This document shows, in pieces, positions 10,011-21,047 of a stretch of DNA of 64,000 nt (position 1 is the stretch's first letter; every line of letters begins with the position of its first letter). Both the position numbers and the translations under genes were made by a program. The stretch is from positions 1,762,001 to 1,826,000 of the forward strand of contig NC_013159.1 in assembly GCF_000023865.1 (NCBI RefSeq), given 5' to 3'. The notes beneath the pieces are model-generated. The model worked only from the letters and a program-made list of their open reading frames with translations. It did not search any database and was not told the DNA's origin. The stretch comes from Saccharomonospora viridis DSM 43017 (GTDB lineage Bacteria; Actinomycetota; Actinomycetes; Mycobacteriales; Pseudonocardiaceae).

Positions 10011-10666
10011 TACGGATTCTGGTGAACCCCCGATGCCATCGGGTGTGGTCACGCGGAACCCTCGACGGAGGTGCTCTCCACCGGGACATCATGCGGTTGG
10101 CACCCGATGCTCTCGGGAACCAGGCCCGTAAAGAAGCCAATGTCCTTTTCCGTGCCGAGCACACCCAGCGGGGGTTGCAGGTCCTCGCCCAACTCTCCTG
10201 CGCACCACGGGTGGACAATCTTGCTCCGGACTTCGCGCACGGCACCCCGGAATGCCGAAACATCGAGTCCCTGGTGAGCTCGATGCACTCCGGAACACGG
10301 GTTCGGTATCGCATCGACGCCAACCCCACCAAACGGCTCGGTAACAGCGCGGGGGACAAGAAGGGCCGACTCGCTGTTTTGCATGGGGCGGATGCGGCGG
10401 AATGGTGGCATCGGCGTGCGGCCGAATCAGGTCTTGAGCTGCTTTCCGCCACTGCTTCGGCCATGCCGGACATCCTGGGCTCCCGCAACCGGGATCGTCG
10501 GGGACGTTGTCGCGCCACCAGTCACGGGGTGACGAGATTCGAGGGGTTCGCGGTGGTGGCCGACCCGGGGAAGGTTCGCTCCGCGGTTGTCGAAGGTATC
10601 GGCCGTGCCCGAACCTACGGCTGTGGACTGCTCAGCATCGTGCCGGTGCCGACGTCCGGTGGGTGA
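9995..10666 (+). CDS. cas6e: Cas6e (CasE), crRNA-processing endonuclease, locus 1
   Basis: 223-aa Cas6e, which cuts the pre-crRNA at the base of the repeat hairpin and stays on the 3-prime handle. The likely catalytic His is H29 in LHRDIMRL, and the C-terminal glycine-rich ARTYGCGLLSI loop is typical. GTG 9995 follows GGGAAGGGAG inside the end of cas5e. The frame is open much further upstream, but that part is a shadow of cas5e. Its substrate should be the repeat class of arrays 1 and 2. Confidence 0.92.
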   Translation: MSLWLVRILVNPRCHRVWSRGTLDGGALHRDIMRLAPDALGNQARKEANVLFRAEHTQRGLQVLAQLSCAPRVDNLAPDFAHGTPECRNIESLVSSMHSGTRVRYRIDANPTKRLGNSAGDKKGRLAVLHGADAAEWWHRRAAESGLELLSATASAMPDILGSRNRDRRGRCRATSHGVTRFEGFAVVADPGKVRSAVVEGIGRARTYGCGLLSIVPVPTSGG

Positions 10667-10672
10667 GCGCCT

Positions 10673-11659
10673 GTGACACGTGGTGACGATCATCCGCGGC
10701 GCTTACTCACCGCCCCCACCGTGGCGATGTTGCCGCGCGTGGCCGACTCGCTGTCGTTTCTGTACTTGGAGAACGTGCGGGTCGTGCAGGACGACACGGG
10801 GGTGTGTGCGTATGTCGAACAGCCGGACGGTGGGACCAGTCGGGTCTATCTACCCGTGGCGGCGATCTCCTGCATCCTGTTCGGTACCGGGACCTCGGTC
10901 ACCCAACCCGCCATGGCGACGTGCGCGCGCCACAACACGACGGTGTTGTGGACCGGATCCGGTGGCGTACGGATGTATTCCGGCAGCCTTGCGCCCAACC
11001 TGACGACCGAATGGTTGGAGCGTCAGGTGCGGGCCTGGGCGGATGACTCCACCCGGTTGGCTGTGGCCGCTCGCATGTATTCCATGCGGTTCGGTGCCGA
11101 AGTCCCGGCCGGAACCAGCCTGAACACCTTGCGGGGTCTTGAGGGCCAGCGAATGAAAGCGCTCTACCGCTCGTTGGCGGACCGCCATGGGCTGCGGGGT
11201 TTCAAACGCAACTATGACCCGGCGAACTGGGGTGAGCAAAACCCTGTCAATCAAGCGCTCTCGGCGGCGAACACAGCTTTGTACGGGGCCGTGCACAGTG
11301 CTTTGCTCGCACTGGGGTGCTCGCCGGCTCTGGGGTTCATCCACAGTGGAAAACAGCACTCATTCGTCTACGATGTCGCCGACTTGTACAAGGCCAAGCA
11401 CACCATCCCGCTGGCTTTCGCGCTCCATAAGAGCGCTCAGCCGGACCGTGAAGTCCGCATACGGATGCGGCAGGATTTCCATCTGTACCGGCTGATGCCC
11501 AGGATCGTGCGAGACGTCCAGCGACTCCTCGACCCTTCCATCGCCCAGGATCACGACGAGACGGGAGAGCCGGAGGAAGTCGAGCTCGTGCATTTGTGGG
11601 ACCCTGATCTCGGTGCGGTCGAAGCCGGGGTCAACCATGGCTGGGACTGGGAGGATTGA
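10673..11659 (+). CDS. cas1e: Cas1e, spacer integrase, locus 1
   Basis: 328-aa Cas1e, the catalytic subunit of the Cas1-Cas2 adaptation complex. It shows the early SLSFLYLENVRV, then RVYLPVAAISCILFGTGTSV, the GLEGQRMK glutamate region, LSAANTALYGAVHSALLALG and the metal site IHSGKQHSFVYDVADLYK with conserved His and Asp. GTG 10673 lies 6 bases after the cas6e stop. It is 14 residues shorter than Cas1e of locus 2. Confidence 0.95.
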   Translation: MTRGDDHPRRLLTAPTVAMLPRVADSLSFLYLENVRVVQDDTGVCAYVEQPDGGTSRVYLPVAAISCILFGTGTSVTQPAMATCARHNTTVLWTGSGGVRMYSGSLAPNLTTEWLERQVRAWADDSTRLAVAARMYSMRFGAEVPAGTSLNTLRGLEGQRMKALYRSLADRHGLRGFKRNYDPANWGEQNPVNQALSAANTALYGAVHSALLALGCSPALGFIHSGKQHSFVYDVADLYKAKHTIPLAFALHKSAQPDREVRIRMRQDFHLYRLMPRIVRDVQRLLDPSIAQDHDETGEPEEVELVHLWDPDLGAVEAGVNHGWDWED

Positions 11660-11664
11660 GCCTG

Positions 11665-11994
11665 ATGCCCAATCTTGTCGTGATCTCCACGACCGCTGTG
11701 CCGGATTATGTGCGCGGTTCATTGAGCCGCTGGTTGACCGAGCCGGCTCCCGGTCTCTACGTCGGGTCGATATCCGCTCGGGTGCGTGACTCTCTGTGGG
11801 AGCAGGTCAGCGCGGCCGTCGGAGAGGGGGCCGCGGTGTGCGTTCACCCCACCGACAACGAGCAACGCTACGTCATCAAGACCGCAGGCGAACGACGCCG
11901 CCGAGTCATGGACTTCGACGGCCTGCAACTCATCGCCTTCCGTGACCTGAACCCGCTGGGGCAAGGGAACCAGAACGAACAACCGCCCTTCTAA
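11665..11994 (+). CDS. cas2e: Cas2e, adaptation subunit, locus 1
   Basis: 109-aa Cas2e, structural partner of Cas1 in spacer acquisition. MPNLVVISTTAVPDYVRG and LYVGSISARVRDSLWEQV are typical, as is the DNEQRY segment. ATG 11665 lies 5 bases after the cas1e stop; a TTG at 11656 is an alternative. Only 18 bases separate its stop from the first repeat of array 2, so any longer leader overlaps this coding sequence. Confidence 0.93.
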   Translation: MPNLVVISTTAVPDYVRGSLSRWLTEPAPGLYVGSISARVRDSLWEQVSAAVGEGAAVCVHPTDNEQRYVIKTAGERRRRVMDFDGLQLIAFRDLNPLGQGNQNEQPPF

Positions 11995-12012
11995 AACCGC
12001 AGGTCGTGAAGG
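11995..12012 (+). promoter_or_regulatory. Leader-proximal motif of array 2
   Basis: The 18 bases between the cas2e stop and repeat 1 contain CGCAGGTCGTGAAGG (11998-12012), 13 of 15 identical to the same position before array 1. The remainder of the leader would have to lie inside cas2e, or array 2 is transcribed by read-through from the cas operon. Confidence 0.55.
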
Positions 12013-13933
12013 GTGCTCTCCACGCACGTGGAGGTGGTCCAGAGGGGGCGGGAAGAACCTCTTCCGAGCCCTCGTGCTCTCCACGCACGTGGAGGTGGTC
12101 CGGCCCTGACGGCGCGCCGATACTGGCCCGCGAAGTGCTCTCCACGCACGTGGAGGTGGTCCGAACGGCCAGTACCAGGCCTCCGACCCCTCGCCGTGCT
12201 CTCCACGCACGTGGAGGTGGTCCAGTAGGTGGTAGCCGTGTTGTTTGAGGTAGTGGGGTGCTCTCCACGCACGTGGAGGTGGTCCTGTTTCGTTCGGGGT
12301 CAGCGTTGCCCTGCTGCCGTGCTCTCCACGCACGTGGAGGTGGTCCGTCGATGTGTGGGCGCCGAGTGAACGTGGGGTCGTGCTCTCCACGCACGTGGAG
12401 GTGGTCCGACCTGGTCAGGCGCACGTTGGCCGAGACGCAGGTGCTCTCCACGCACGTGGAGGTGGTCCGGGCCAGCCCTGCCACGCCGACGAGTGGCTGG
12501 CGTGCTCTCCACGCACGTGGAGGTGGTCCGGAAGAGCGCCCACGGCGGAGCCCACAGCGGAAGTGCTCTCCACGCACGTGGAGGTGGTCCGCATTTTTCG
12601 TAGCGCATTCCCGATCGACTGCCGTGCTCTCCACGCACGTGGAGGTGGTCCGCGCGGTCGGATCACGGTGCCTTCCAGTCGCACGTGCTCTCCACGCACG
12701 TGGAGGTGGTCCGAGCTGTTCGCGGCGGTCCTAACCTTCGCCGCCGTGCTCTCCACGCACGTGGAGGTGGTCCGCCCATTCCGTACTGTTGGACCAGGCG
12801 CCGCTGCGTGCTCTCCACGCACGTGGAGGTGGTCCGGCCACGACCTCAGCCGTGGCTTACCTGCGCGGGTGCTCTCCACGCACGTGGAGGTGGTCCGATC
12901 GCAGCCGAGGGCGTGGACCGAGGTGACCGGTGCTCTCCACGCACGTGGAGGTGGTCCGGACGGCAAGATCGTGGAGCTCAACGACGTGGGGTGCTCTCCA
13001 CGCACGTGGAGGTGGTCCGGCAGGCGCGGCTGGGAGGGACGGCTGGCGTGCGTGCTCTCCACGCACGTGGAGGTGGTCCGCCTCGCGGGCCAGCTGCTCG
13101 GCGCGCTCCACCGTGCTCTCCACGCACGTGGAGGTGGTCCGTCACAGACTCCGGCAGTCACTGACTCTGTCGAGTGCTCTCCACGCACGTGGAGGTGGTC
13201 CGTGACCAGTGGTCTACCTACCAGCGGTGGCGCCGTGCTCTCCACGCACGTGGAGGTGGTCCGGCGACTGATCTGCTGCGCCGCGTGTACTCCGCGTGCT
13301 CTCCACGCACGTGGAGGTGGTCCGAGGATCGTTTGATGCGCGGGCTGATCGTGTACGTGCTCTCCACGCACGTGGAGGTGGTCCGACGTCCACGTCGGCA
13401 CTGCCCGAATGCGCCACGTGCTCTCCACGCACGTGGAGGTGGTCCGGGGTGGGTTGAGATCAACGCGTGACGCGTGACGTGCTCTCCACGCACGTGGAGG
13501 TGGTCCGGATGACGTCGCCGTTGTCGTCTACGAGGACAGGTGCTCTCCACGCACGTGGAGGTGGTCCGCTGGAGCACATCCGACAGGGGACCCACAGCGA
13601 GTGCTCTCCACGCACGTGGAGGTGGTCCGCCGAATCCCGCGATCTCTGACCCTGCCAACGCGTGCTCTCCACGCACGTGGAGGTGGTCCGGCCCTGTCCA
13701 GGGTGAAATGTACGCGTCGCGCGTGCTCTCCACGCACGTGGAGGTGGTCCGGTCCGCTACGCCTGTGAGCACGTGCCGGAGCCGTGCTCTCCACGCACGT
13801 GGAGGTGGTCCGCGGCGTAGCCGCTGGTCAGAGCTGCACAAAAGGTGCTCTCCACGCACGTGGAGGTGGTCCGGAGGCCGCGAAATGGCGGGGCACCCTG
13901 GAAAGGTGCTCTCCACGCACGTGGAGGTGGTCT
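12013..13933 (+). CRISPR. CRISPR array 2, type I-E, 32 repeats / 31 spacers
   Basis: I counted 32 copies of the same 28-bp repeat as array 1, now on the plus strand (GTGCTCTCCACG...GGTGGTCC), from 12013 to 13933. Spacing is 61 bases, with 62 twice. The last copy (13906) ends in TCT instead of TCC, the expected trailer decay, so the leader is on the cas2e side. The base after the repeat is G at 28 of 31 junctions; the exceptions (A, A, T) are spacers 1, 4 and 5, all near the leader. The repeat core CTCCACG-CA-CGTGGAG is palindromic, fitting Cas6e recognition. Confidence 0.98.
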
Positions 13934-14327
13934 GGTGTGGCAAGTCTGGGCGGCGTGGCGGGTCCAGTTCGATGCACAGCTTGAGCGTTCAGCCCTTATC
14001 GTTGCGGCCATCGGTCAGCGGACGCCGTCGTGTGCGATGGGTTCCTCAGGCAATCCTGCCCACGTCGCCCCTGCGATAGACGGTGGTCGAGGAACCTGCC
14101 CATGCACCCGCCTGGCTTTGCATGCCCACGTGGCCTCCCGGGCTCATGAGAGCAACGCGGTAATCGTCCCAGGCCTGGGGAAGGTGCGTGAACGTTCGCC
14201 TGGGCGTTGAGAACATCCGACAGCACCTCACGGCGACGTCGCGCTCCCGACTACCACGACGCTCCCCGGCAGGGCGCGAGCGGTCAGCACCGATCGTGTC
14301 GGTCCCACGCCGTACGCTAACGCCGCG
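13934..14327. other. Gene-free stretch between array 2 and the Wadjet operon
   Basis: About 390 bases with no convincing coding frame. The right end should carry the jetA promoter. No Shine-Dalgarno sequence precedes the jetA ATG, so a leaderless transcript is possible. Confidence 0.45.
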
Positions 14328-15821
14328 ATGGCTACACGAGGCATAGAAGGCGCGTACCAGGGTGCCCTGCGAGCGTTCCAGAACCCCATGCTCGCCCTCC
14401 TCCATCAAACACACGCGCCGTTCGTGGTGACGGCGCTGGCGATGGTCTTCACCGCGGAGCGGCCGAGCGTGGCGGTGGCCGACGCGCACGCGGAGATCGA
14501 CGACGCGCTGCAGCAGTTGCGGGCCGCGGGTTACGGCGAGGACGACAACCAGCCGCTGCCCGCCGGGAACGCGCGGGACCTGTGCCGGCAGTGGGTGCAG
14601 GCCGGGTGGCTGGTGCGGCACGTCTCCGACGGCGACGTCGAGATGTACCGGCTGTCGGCGCACGGCGTGGGTGCGCTCGAGGTCGCCGGCCGGGTCGGCG
14701 GGGTGCGCACCAGGGTGTCGGAATCACGGGTCAGGACGCTGCTGCAGGCGATCGAGCGGCTCGCGCAGGACGCCGATCCCGACGTCATGTCCAGGATTTC
14801 GCGCCTGCACGAGGAGATCCTGCAGCGGCAGCGGGAACTCGCCCGGCTAGAACGCGGCGGTGAGGTCGAGACGGTCCCCGACGAGCAGTTGCTCGAAGCC
14901 GCCGAGAACGTGCTGCACCTGGCGCGGGAACTGCCCGCGGACTTCGCCCGTGTAGCCGAGTCGATCAAGGCCGTGCAGCGGGACGTCGTCGCCGAGTTAC
15001 GGCACGACGTGCGCCCGACCGGCGAGGTCCTCCGGGAGTACCTGGAACGCGGCAAACAGATTTTGGACGCGACACCGGAGGGCCGGGCGTTCGCGGGAGC
15101 GTTGCGGCTCATCGGTGATCCGGCGCAGATCCACAACCTGTGGAGCCAACTGCGAACGGTGCTTCGACACAAGTTCACCGAGCTGCTGTCGGACCAGCAG
15201 CGGCGGGAGCTCGCCGACATCTCGCGCCGGGTCGAACAGGGCGTCAAGGAGGTGCTGGCCGCGCAGCGGCAGGCGTCCCACGTCATCACCACCCAGGTGC
15301 GCAACCACGACCCGCTGCGCGACCGCCAGGTCGACGAGTTGCTGCGAAACGTGATGTCCGAACTGCACGAGTGGGTCCCCGCCTCCCGCCGGGGCGAGCC
15401 CGTCGAGCCGCTGCGCCGTCTCCCGGTGGCCGACATCGGGCACCTGCGCCAGCGGACGAGCGAGTTGCGACCGCCTCAACCGCCCGCGCCGTTGCGGGAA
15501 TGGGAGGAGACCGAGGACGTGACCACCGCCGACACCAGGGCCTGGGGCGGCCCCCGATACGCCGAGCTGGAGGAGCACCTGGTGACGTTCGCGGGCGGGG
15601 AGGGGAGCGTGGACGTCGTGGCGGCGTTTCGCGCGGCGGACGAGGACCTCCGGCGGCCGGTCGATCTGCTCGGCCTGCTGGAGATCGCCCACGACGCCGG
15701 GATGACCGAGACGGACGAGGTCACCACGGTCGACACGGTCCGGCCCGACGGGACCCGGCGACGGTTCGCCCTCGGCGGTGTGGTCGCGGCGAACCCGGCT
15801 GACAGGAACGGTGAGCGATGA
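14328..15821 (+). CDS. jetA: JetA-like Wadjet type I subunit (DUF3375)
   Basis: 497 aa, matching the DUF3375 family that forms the kleisin-like JetA subunit of type I Wadjet, an SMC-type system that restricts small circular plasmids. The N-terminal half is a winged-helix-like region ([19 protein letters not shown]) and the middle is long and helical (about residues 150-300), suiting contact with JetB and JetC. It is the first of four genes linked by 4-base stop-start overlaps. ATG 14328 has no clear ribosome site. The identification rests mainly on operon order and the C-terminal gene products. Confidence 0.85.
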   Translation: MATRGIEGAYQGALRAFQNPMLALLHQTHAPFVVTALAMVFTAERPSVAVADAHAEIDDALQQLRAAGYGEDDNQPLPAGNARDLCRQWVQAGWLVRHVSDGDVEMYRLSAHGVGALEVAGRVGGVRTRVSESRVRTLLQAIERLAQDADPDVMSRISRLHEEILQRQRELARLERGGEVETVPDEQLLEAAENVLHLARELPADFARVAESIKAVQRDVVAELRHDVRPTGEVLREYLERGKQILDATPEGRAFAGALRLIGDPAQIHNLWSQLRTVLRHKFTELLSDQQRRELADISRRVEQGVKEVLAAQRQASHVITTQVRNHDPLRDRQVDELLRNVMSELHEWVPASRRGEPVEPLRRLPVADIGHLRQRTSELRPPQPPAPLREWEETEDVTTADTRAWGGPRYAELEEHLVTFAGGEGSVDVVAAFRAADEDLRRPVDLLGLLEIAHDAGMTETDEVTTVDTVRPDGTRRRFALGGVVAANPADRNGER

Positions 15822-16483
15822 GCGAACTCGAGCACGACGACTGGTCGACCGGTGCTGCCGCCGGGTTCATCGACCCGGTCCCGATGGAGGACGATCCGAC
15901 CGAGCTGTTCCCGGGGGACACGGGCACGCTGGAGGCGGACGTGCGGCGGGTGTTGGTCCAACTGCTGCGCCGCAAGTTCCTGTTGGCCGAGAAGAACCCG
16001 GCGCAGTGGCGGACGTTGCTGGAGAACCAGCAGATCATCGAGTCGCGGATGCACGATTTGTTCATCCGGCTCGTGGTCGACCACGAGCGGGGCGTCGCCT
16101 ACAAACAGCAGGTGCGGTCGAGCGAACTGGACGTGCCGATCCTGCTGCGGGACGAGTCCTACAACCGGGCCGAGACGTTGGTGCTCGTGCACCTGCGCAC
16201 CGTGTTCCAGCGGGAGCGCGGCTCGGGGGAGACGTCCGCGCGCGTGGACATCGAGGAACTGGAACAGACCGTGCTGACCTACTTCGATCCCGAGGACCAC
16301 AACCTGGCCCGCACGCAACAGGAAGTCCGTGGTGCGGTGCAGCGGTTGGCCACCGAGGGACTGCTCGTCGAGGAGTCGGCGGGCCGGTATCGGATCACAC
16401 CGCTGGTGGAGGTCGTGCTGAGCACGGAGAAGCTCGCCGAACTGCAGCAGTGGTTGCGCGAACGGAACGAGGCCACGGCGTGA
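15818..16483 (+). CDS. jetB: JetB-like Wadjet type I subunit (DUF4194)
   Basis: 221 aa, DUF4194 (MukE-like winged-helix protein), which bridges the kleisin-like JetA in the Wadjet complex. Typical segments are [20 protein letters not shown], the [18 protein letters not shown] block and a C-terminal winged helix ending [16 protein letters not shown] 15818 overlaps the jetA stop (ATGA) and its own stop overlaps jetC (GTGA). The 221-aa length is usual for the family. Confidence 0.85.
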   Translation: MSELEHDDWSTGAAAGFIDPVPMEDDPTELFPGDTGTLEADVRRVLVQLLRRKFLLAEKNPAQWRTLLENQQIIESRMHDLFIRLVVDHERGVAYKQQVRSSELDVPILLRDESYNRAETLVLVHLRTVFQRERGSGETSARVDIEELEQTVLTYFDPEDHNLARTQQEVRGAVQRLATEGLLVEESAGRYRITPLVEVVLSTEKLAELQQWLRERNEATA

Positions 16484-19400
16484 GCATGATCGACACGCTG
16501 TTCGGGTTGATCCCGGCGGCATCACGGGGCCAGCAGTGGGTGGCCCGCGACCTGCAACTGGTGAACTGGGGCGGCTACGACGGCTACCACCGGGTGCGGT
16601 TCGCGCCCGGAGCGACCCTGCTCAGCGGTGGTTCCGGGTCGGGCAAGTCGACGCTGATGGACTCCTACATCGCGTTGCTCATGCCGCACACGACGCCGTT
16701 CAACGGGGCGTCCAACGGCGGTGTGGTCGGCAGGCCGCGCGGCAAGGACCAGCGCAACATCCTGTCGTATGCGCGCGGCAAGCTCGACGAGTCCAGGGCC
16801 GACGGTGAGACGAAGGTGCGGGTGCTGCGCGGCGACGGCTGCGACACCTGGTCGGCCATCGCGATGACCTGGGTCGATCACACCGGCGCGGAGTTCACCG
16901 CGCTCCGCGCCTGGTACGTGCCGGCGGCGGCTCGCACCCTCGAGGACGTCGTGGCGGTGCGCGCCACCTGCGACCGGCACTACTGTCTGCGGGACCTGGA
17001 GGGCCCGGCGGGCAAGCGGTTCGCCCGCGCCGAGGTCGAGGCCACCGGCGTGACCTGCTTCGACACCGACCGGGACTTCACCGCCCGCCTGCACTCCACG
17101 CTCGGCATCGGCGCCGCGGGCGATGGACACAAGGCGGTCGCCCTGCTCGGTCGCATCCAGGCCGGCCAGCAGATCACCACCGTCGACGCCCTGTACAAGA
17201 CGATGGTGCTGGAGGAACCCTCCACTGTGGCCACGGCGGACGCGGTGGTGCAACAGTTCGACGAGTTGTCCGGCACCAGACAGCGGATGATCGTCGCGCG
17301 GCAGCAGGTGAAGGCGTTGACGCCGATCCGCGAGCATCGACGCGCCATCGACGACGCGGTGGAGCGACTGCGGCTGATCGACGCGGTCGGCTCGTTCACC
17401 GAGGAGTCGTCGCCCGCGGCGTTGTGGTGTCACGAACGTCGACTCGACCTCCTGCGCGCCGCCGAACAGGACCTCGCCCAGCGACACCGTCGGGCGAAGG
17501 CCGAACTGGCGGAGACCGAGGCTCTGGTCAAAGCCACCGAAGCACAGTACGAGGGGGCGGCCGAGGCGCTTCGCTCCTCCGGGGGTGACCGCCTGGAGAC
17601 CGCGCTTCGGGAGTTGCGCAACGTCGACCAGCGGCTGGTCGACGTCGAACGAGCACGGAACCGGTTGGACCGGGCCCTCGAGGACATCGGCGCCACGGTG
17701 TCGACCGCCGACGATTTCGCCGCCCTGGTGGAGACGGCGCACCGCACCCTGGCCGACGCGGAGGCCCGGCGCACCGCTCAGAACCACTTCGCCGAGGCCA
17801 TGGCGGAGAAGAAACAGGCCGAGACCGAGTTGGCCGAGCTGCGCGCCGAACACAAGGCGGTCAAGTCACGCAGGGGCAACATCCCCACCGAGTTGCACGC
17901 GGCGCGCGCCGCCTTGGCCGAGGCCGCCGGGCTCACGCCCGACGAGCTGCCGTTCGTCGGTGAACTGATCGAGGTGAGCACCGAGTTCGAGCCGTGGCGG
18001 GAGGCGTTCAACCTGGCGCTCGGCGGGTTCGCCACGTTGATGCTCATCGACGTCGGACGTCTGAACGCGTTCCGGGAGGCCGTCAACAAGGTCAAGACGA
18101 CCCGACGCGTGCACTTCCAGGGCGTGCGCACGGGGGTGCGCGACGAGGTCACGCTCAACCCGAAGACGCTCCCCGGCAGACTGGACTATCGGCCGTCGCC
18201 GTTCACCGCGTGGCTCAAAAGCGAACTCGCCCGCCGGTTCGACTACGTCTGTGTCGACACGCCCCGCCAGCTTTCGCAGTACACCAAGGCGCTGACGATC
18301 TCCGGGCAGACGTCGGAGCGCGGCGGCCGGGGCGCGCACGGCGGCCACGGCCGCGCCAACGTGCTCGGCTTCACCAACGACAGGCTGCTCGCCGACCTCG
18401 ACCACCGGATCGACCTGGCGCGCCGACGCCTGGAGGAGGCCGCCGCGTGGGTGTCGCGGGCGGAGGAGGAGCTCAACTCGTTCGAGGCCCGACGGGCGGC
18501 CTACCGGACCGTGACGGAGTTGTCGTGGGACCAGGTGGACGTCGCCTCGCTCCAGGCGGAACGAGAGCATTGGAACCTCCTCGTCGAGGAGGTCCGCGCG
18601 GGCAACCCGAAGATCGACCAGTTGCAGGAACAGGTCGAGGAGCTGAGGCGGCGGGCCAAGGAACTCACCGAGCGGGTCGGTGAGCAGAAGAAGACCGAGA
18701 AGGAACTCGCCGAGGCGTGGGCGTCGATCGTCGACGAGGTCGACCGCGCCCAAACCGCGCTCGATGTGGCCGTGCGGACGGGCACGGTCGTGCTTCCGGA
18801 ACACCGGGAGTATCTGGAGGAGCTGTTCTCGGGTGCCTCGGACGACGGCCCGATGACGGAGCTGGCGGAGTTCGACGCGGCGGTGAAACGCGCCACCGAC
18901 CGACTCGTCACCGACCGACGCGCGGCGACCGAGACGATCGCTCGGTCGAGGAAGGCGTTGGAGGACACGTTCTCGACGTTCCTCGAACGCTGGCCGAACC
19001 CGAACCTCGGCACCGATCCGGACGCCTCGTATCGCGACTTCGACCGCATTCTCACCGACCTGGAGACCAGCGGCCTGCACGAGTTGGAGGCCGAATGGCG
19101 CGACAGCCTGCTGAAGTTGTCCGGCAACGACCTCACCGCCTTGGACAGTGAGCTGGCCGCCGCGGTCCGCGAGATCCGCGACCGCATCGACCCGGTCAAC
19201 CGCATCCTCGCCGAGCTGCCGTTCGCCGATGACAACCACCGGTTGCGCATCGATCCGCAGGAGAGCCACTCCGCGGTCCGCGCCCGGTTCCGCAAGGAGT
19301 TGCGTGACGTCCGCGCCCTCATCGACAGCGCGACCACGGACGCCGAGCGGGAACGCGCGTATCACCGCATGGCCAAGGTGATCGACCGGATCCGCCGCAC

Positions 19401-19824
19401 GGCCCCCGATTTCGCCGACCTGATCGACGTCCGCAACCATGTGCGGATCAGCGCCGAGAAGTGCGACCTCGACGGCAACCACGTGGCCGTGTACGACCAC
19501 ATCGGGGAGAAGTCCGGCGGCGAGTCGCAGGAACTGATCGCGTTCATCGTCGGCGCCGCGTTGCGCTACCAGCTGGGTGATGCGGGCGCCACCCGCCCCC
19601 GCTACGCCCCGGTCTTCCTCGACGAGGCGCTGATCAAGGCCGACGCGCGCTTCACCGGCCGCGCCATCGGCGCGTGGCGCGGGCTCGGCTTCCAGCTGAT
19701 CATCAGTGCCCCGAACGACAAACACAGCGCGATCGAGCCCCACGTGGACGCGGAGTACCTGATCCTCAAAAACTCCGAGGGCCGGTCGTGGGCGAAGCCC
19801 TTGGTGGGGGTTCCGGACGCATGA
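16480..19824 (+). CDS. jetC: JetC-like SMC ATPase of Wadjet type I
   Basis: 1114-aa SMC/MukB-like ATPase, the motor of Wadjet. P-loop GGSGSGKST at residues 50-58, long coiled coils (about 330-470 and 650-800), a hinge-like segment between them, the signature motif SGGESQE at 1012 and Walker [12 protein letters not shown] at 1045. GTG 16480 is chosen because it overlaps the jetB stop and follows GAGG by 7 bases; ATG 16486 is the alternative. The frame stays open upstream to 15778, but that part is a jetA/jetB shadow. Proposed role: loop extrusion on plasmid DNA before JetD cuts. Confidence 0.9.
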   Translation: MSMIDTLFGLIPAASRGQQWVARDLQLVNWGGYDGYHRVRFAPGATLLSGGSGSGKSTLMDSYIALLMPHTTPFNGASNGGVVGRPRGKDQRNILSYARGKLDESRADGETKVRVLRGDGCDTWSAIAMTWVDHTGAEFTALRAWYVPAAARTLEDVVAVRATCDRHYCLRDLEGPAGKRFARAEVEATGVTCFDTDRDFTARLHSTLGIGAAGDGHKAVALLGRIQAGQQITTVDALYKTMVLEEPSTVATADAVVQQFDELSGTRQRMIVARQQVKALTPIREHRRAIDDAVERLRLIDAVGSFTEESSPAALWCHERRLDLLRAAEQDLAQRHRRAKAELAETEALVKATEAQYEGAAEALRSSGGDRLETALRELRNVDQRLVDVERARNRLDRALEDIGATVSTADDFAALVETAHRTLADAEARRTAQNHFAEAMAEKKQAETELAELRAEHKAVKSRRGNIPTELHAARAALAEAAGLTPDELPFVGELIEVSTEFEPWREAFNLALGGFATLMLIDVGRLNAFREAVNKVKTTRRVHFQGVRTGVRDEVTLNPKTLPGRLDYRPSPFTAWLKSELARRFDYVCVDTPRQLSQYTKALTISGQTSERGGRGAHGGHGRANVLGFTNDRLLADLDHRIDLARRRLEEAAAWVSRAEEELNSFEARRAAYRTVTELSWDQVDVASLQAEREHWNLLVEEVRAGNPKIDQLQEQVEELRRRAKELTERVGEQKKTEKELAEAWASIVDEVDRAQTALDVAVRTGTVVLPEHREYLEELFSGASDDGPMTELAEFDAAVKRATDRLVTDRRAATETIARSRKALEDTFSTFLERWPNPNLGTDPDASYRDFDRILTDLETSGLHELEAEWRDSLLKLSGNDLTALDSELAAAVREIRDRIDPVNRILAELPFADDNHRLRIDPQESHSAVRARFRKELRDVRALIDSATTDAERERAYHRMAKVIDRIRRTAPDFADLIDVRNHVRISAEKCDLDGNHVAVYDHIGEKSGGESQELIAFIVGAALRYQLGDAGATRPRYAPVFLDEALIKADARFTGRAIGAWRGLGFQLIISAPNDKHSAIEPHVDAEYLILKNSEGRSWAKPLVGVPDA

Positions 19825-21047
19825 ACACGCTCGTCACCCCGGAGGATGCGTGCGCGGAGCTCCGCCGCAGAATCGATCGGAAGTGGGCGGAAGCCGTGTG
19901 CACGGGCGTGAATGGCGGCGAGACAGTCATCTTCTCCGTGCCGCTACGTCCCGGCGTGACAACGGGAAAAGCCGTGGAGAGGCTGGGATACGGCGTCTGG
20001 CACGAGTGGCGCATGCGCTGGCGTGACGTCGCCGACCGACTCCCCCACGGCGTGTGCCTGGTTCATCGCACGCTCAGCATTCGAGGAGTCGCCGGTGACT
20101 TCCCCGCCAGGCTCGTCGCGGATCTCGACGGCGGCGTCGCGTTCCTCGCCGAGTTCGGTGCCGAACCGCCCACTGTGGATGTCGAACGGGCTCGCCAGCT
20201 CGCCTCGGCGCTGCGGTCCGTCGATGCGGTGCTCACCCCGGCCACGCTCCGCGCGGTCCACCGGCTTCAGGCGCACGACGTGGGAGTGCTGCTTCGCGCG
20301 GTGGACTGGCTGCGTCAGCACCCTGACCTCAGCGCGTGGACCCTGCGGCAGCTCCCGATCCGGGGAATGCACACCAAGTGGCTCGACTCCCACGGCGCGC
20401 TGTTACGCGAGGTCTCCGGAAGAGACGTCCGCGCGGAGGTACGGCCTCGACCGGCGGTCGTGCACCTGACCTACGTCGATCCCGGTTACTTGGCGTCCGG
20501 CCGTCGCAGACACGACGCCTGGACCACCGGAGACGTGCACGAGATCGCCTATCGACCCCGTGTCGTGCTCGTCGTGGAGAACCGCGACTGCCGCCTCCGG
20601 TTCCCGCAGGTACGCGACACGATCGTGGTCGAGGGTGGTGGCAAGGCCGCGGCCGCCCTCCTCGCGGAGGTGCCCTGGCTCCGGGCCGCCGAACACGTCG
20701 TCTACTGGGGCGACATCGACACGGACGGGTACGCGATCCTCGACCGATTCCGTGCCGCGCTGGCCGAGCCCACACCGGACGGGGCTCCTCCGAAATCGGT
20801 CAGTTCGATCCTCATGGACGACACCGACCTCCACCGCTATGCCGAACACGGCGTCAACCACGACAAACACGGTCGTCCCCTGACATCGTCGGCGGAGGTC
20901 CCGCCGCACCTGACCGAGGCCGAACGCCTCGCCTACGACACCATCGCGACCGCGGGTCCCACCCCGTTCCGGCGAATCGAGCAGGAAGTCATTCCCTTCG
21001 AGCACGCCGTGGCCCGTCTGCTGCACGTCACGAACAGCCGGGACTGA
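19821..21047 (+). CDS. jetD: JetD-like Toprim nuclease of Wadjet type I (DUF3322/DUF2220)
   Basis: 408 aa with an N-terminal DUF3322-like part and a C-terminal DUF2220 Toprim-like nuclease domain. Metal-site candidates are the Glu of VVENRDC (E253) and the acidic cluster GDIDTDG (D298, D300, D302). JetD is the subunit that cleaves plasmid DNA. ATG 19821 overlaps the jetC stop (ATGA), completing the JetABCD set. All expected catalytic residues are present, so the operon looks functional. Confidence 0.88.
   Translation: MNTLVTPEDACAELRRRIDRKWAEAVCTGVNGGETVIFSVPLRPGVTTGKAVERLGYGVWHEWRMRWRDVADRLPHGVCLVHRTLSIRGVAGDFPARLVADLDGGVAFLAEFGAEPPTVDVERARQLASALRSVDAVLTPATLRAVHRLQAHDVGVLLRAVDWLRQHPDLSAWTLRQLPIRGMHTKWLDSHGALLREVSGRDVRAEVRPRPAVVHLTYVDPGYLASGRRRHDAWTTGDVHEIAYRPRVVLVVENRDCRLRFPQVRDTIVVEGGGKAAAALLAEVPWLRAAEHVVYWGDIDTDGYAILDRFRAALAEPTPDGAPPKSVSSILMDDTDLHRYAEHGVNHDKHGRPLTSSAEVPPHLTEAERLAYDTIATAGPTPFRRIEQEVIPFEHAVARLLHVTNSRD

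Noticed and set aside
11719-13943. Open frames of up to 337 codons over array 2
   Set aside because: Same artefact as in array 1; no ribosome sites, pure repeat translation.
15778-16479. Upstream extension of the jetC frame to 15778
   Set aside because: It overlaps jetA and jetB, has low-complexity Arg/Gly content, and the GTG at 16480 has a ribosome site and stop overlap.
17866-19743. 625-codon antisense frame opposite jetC
   Set aside because: Codon-phase shadow of a strongly supported SMC ATPase.
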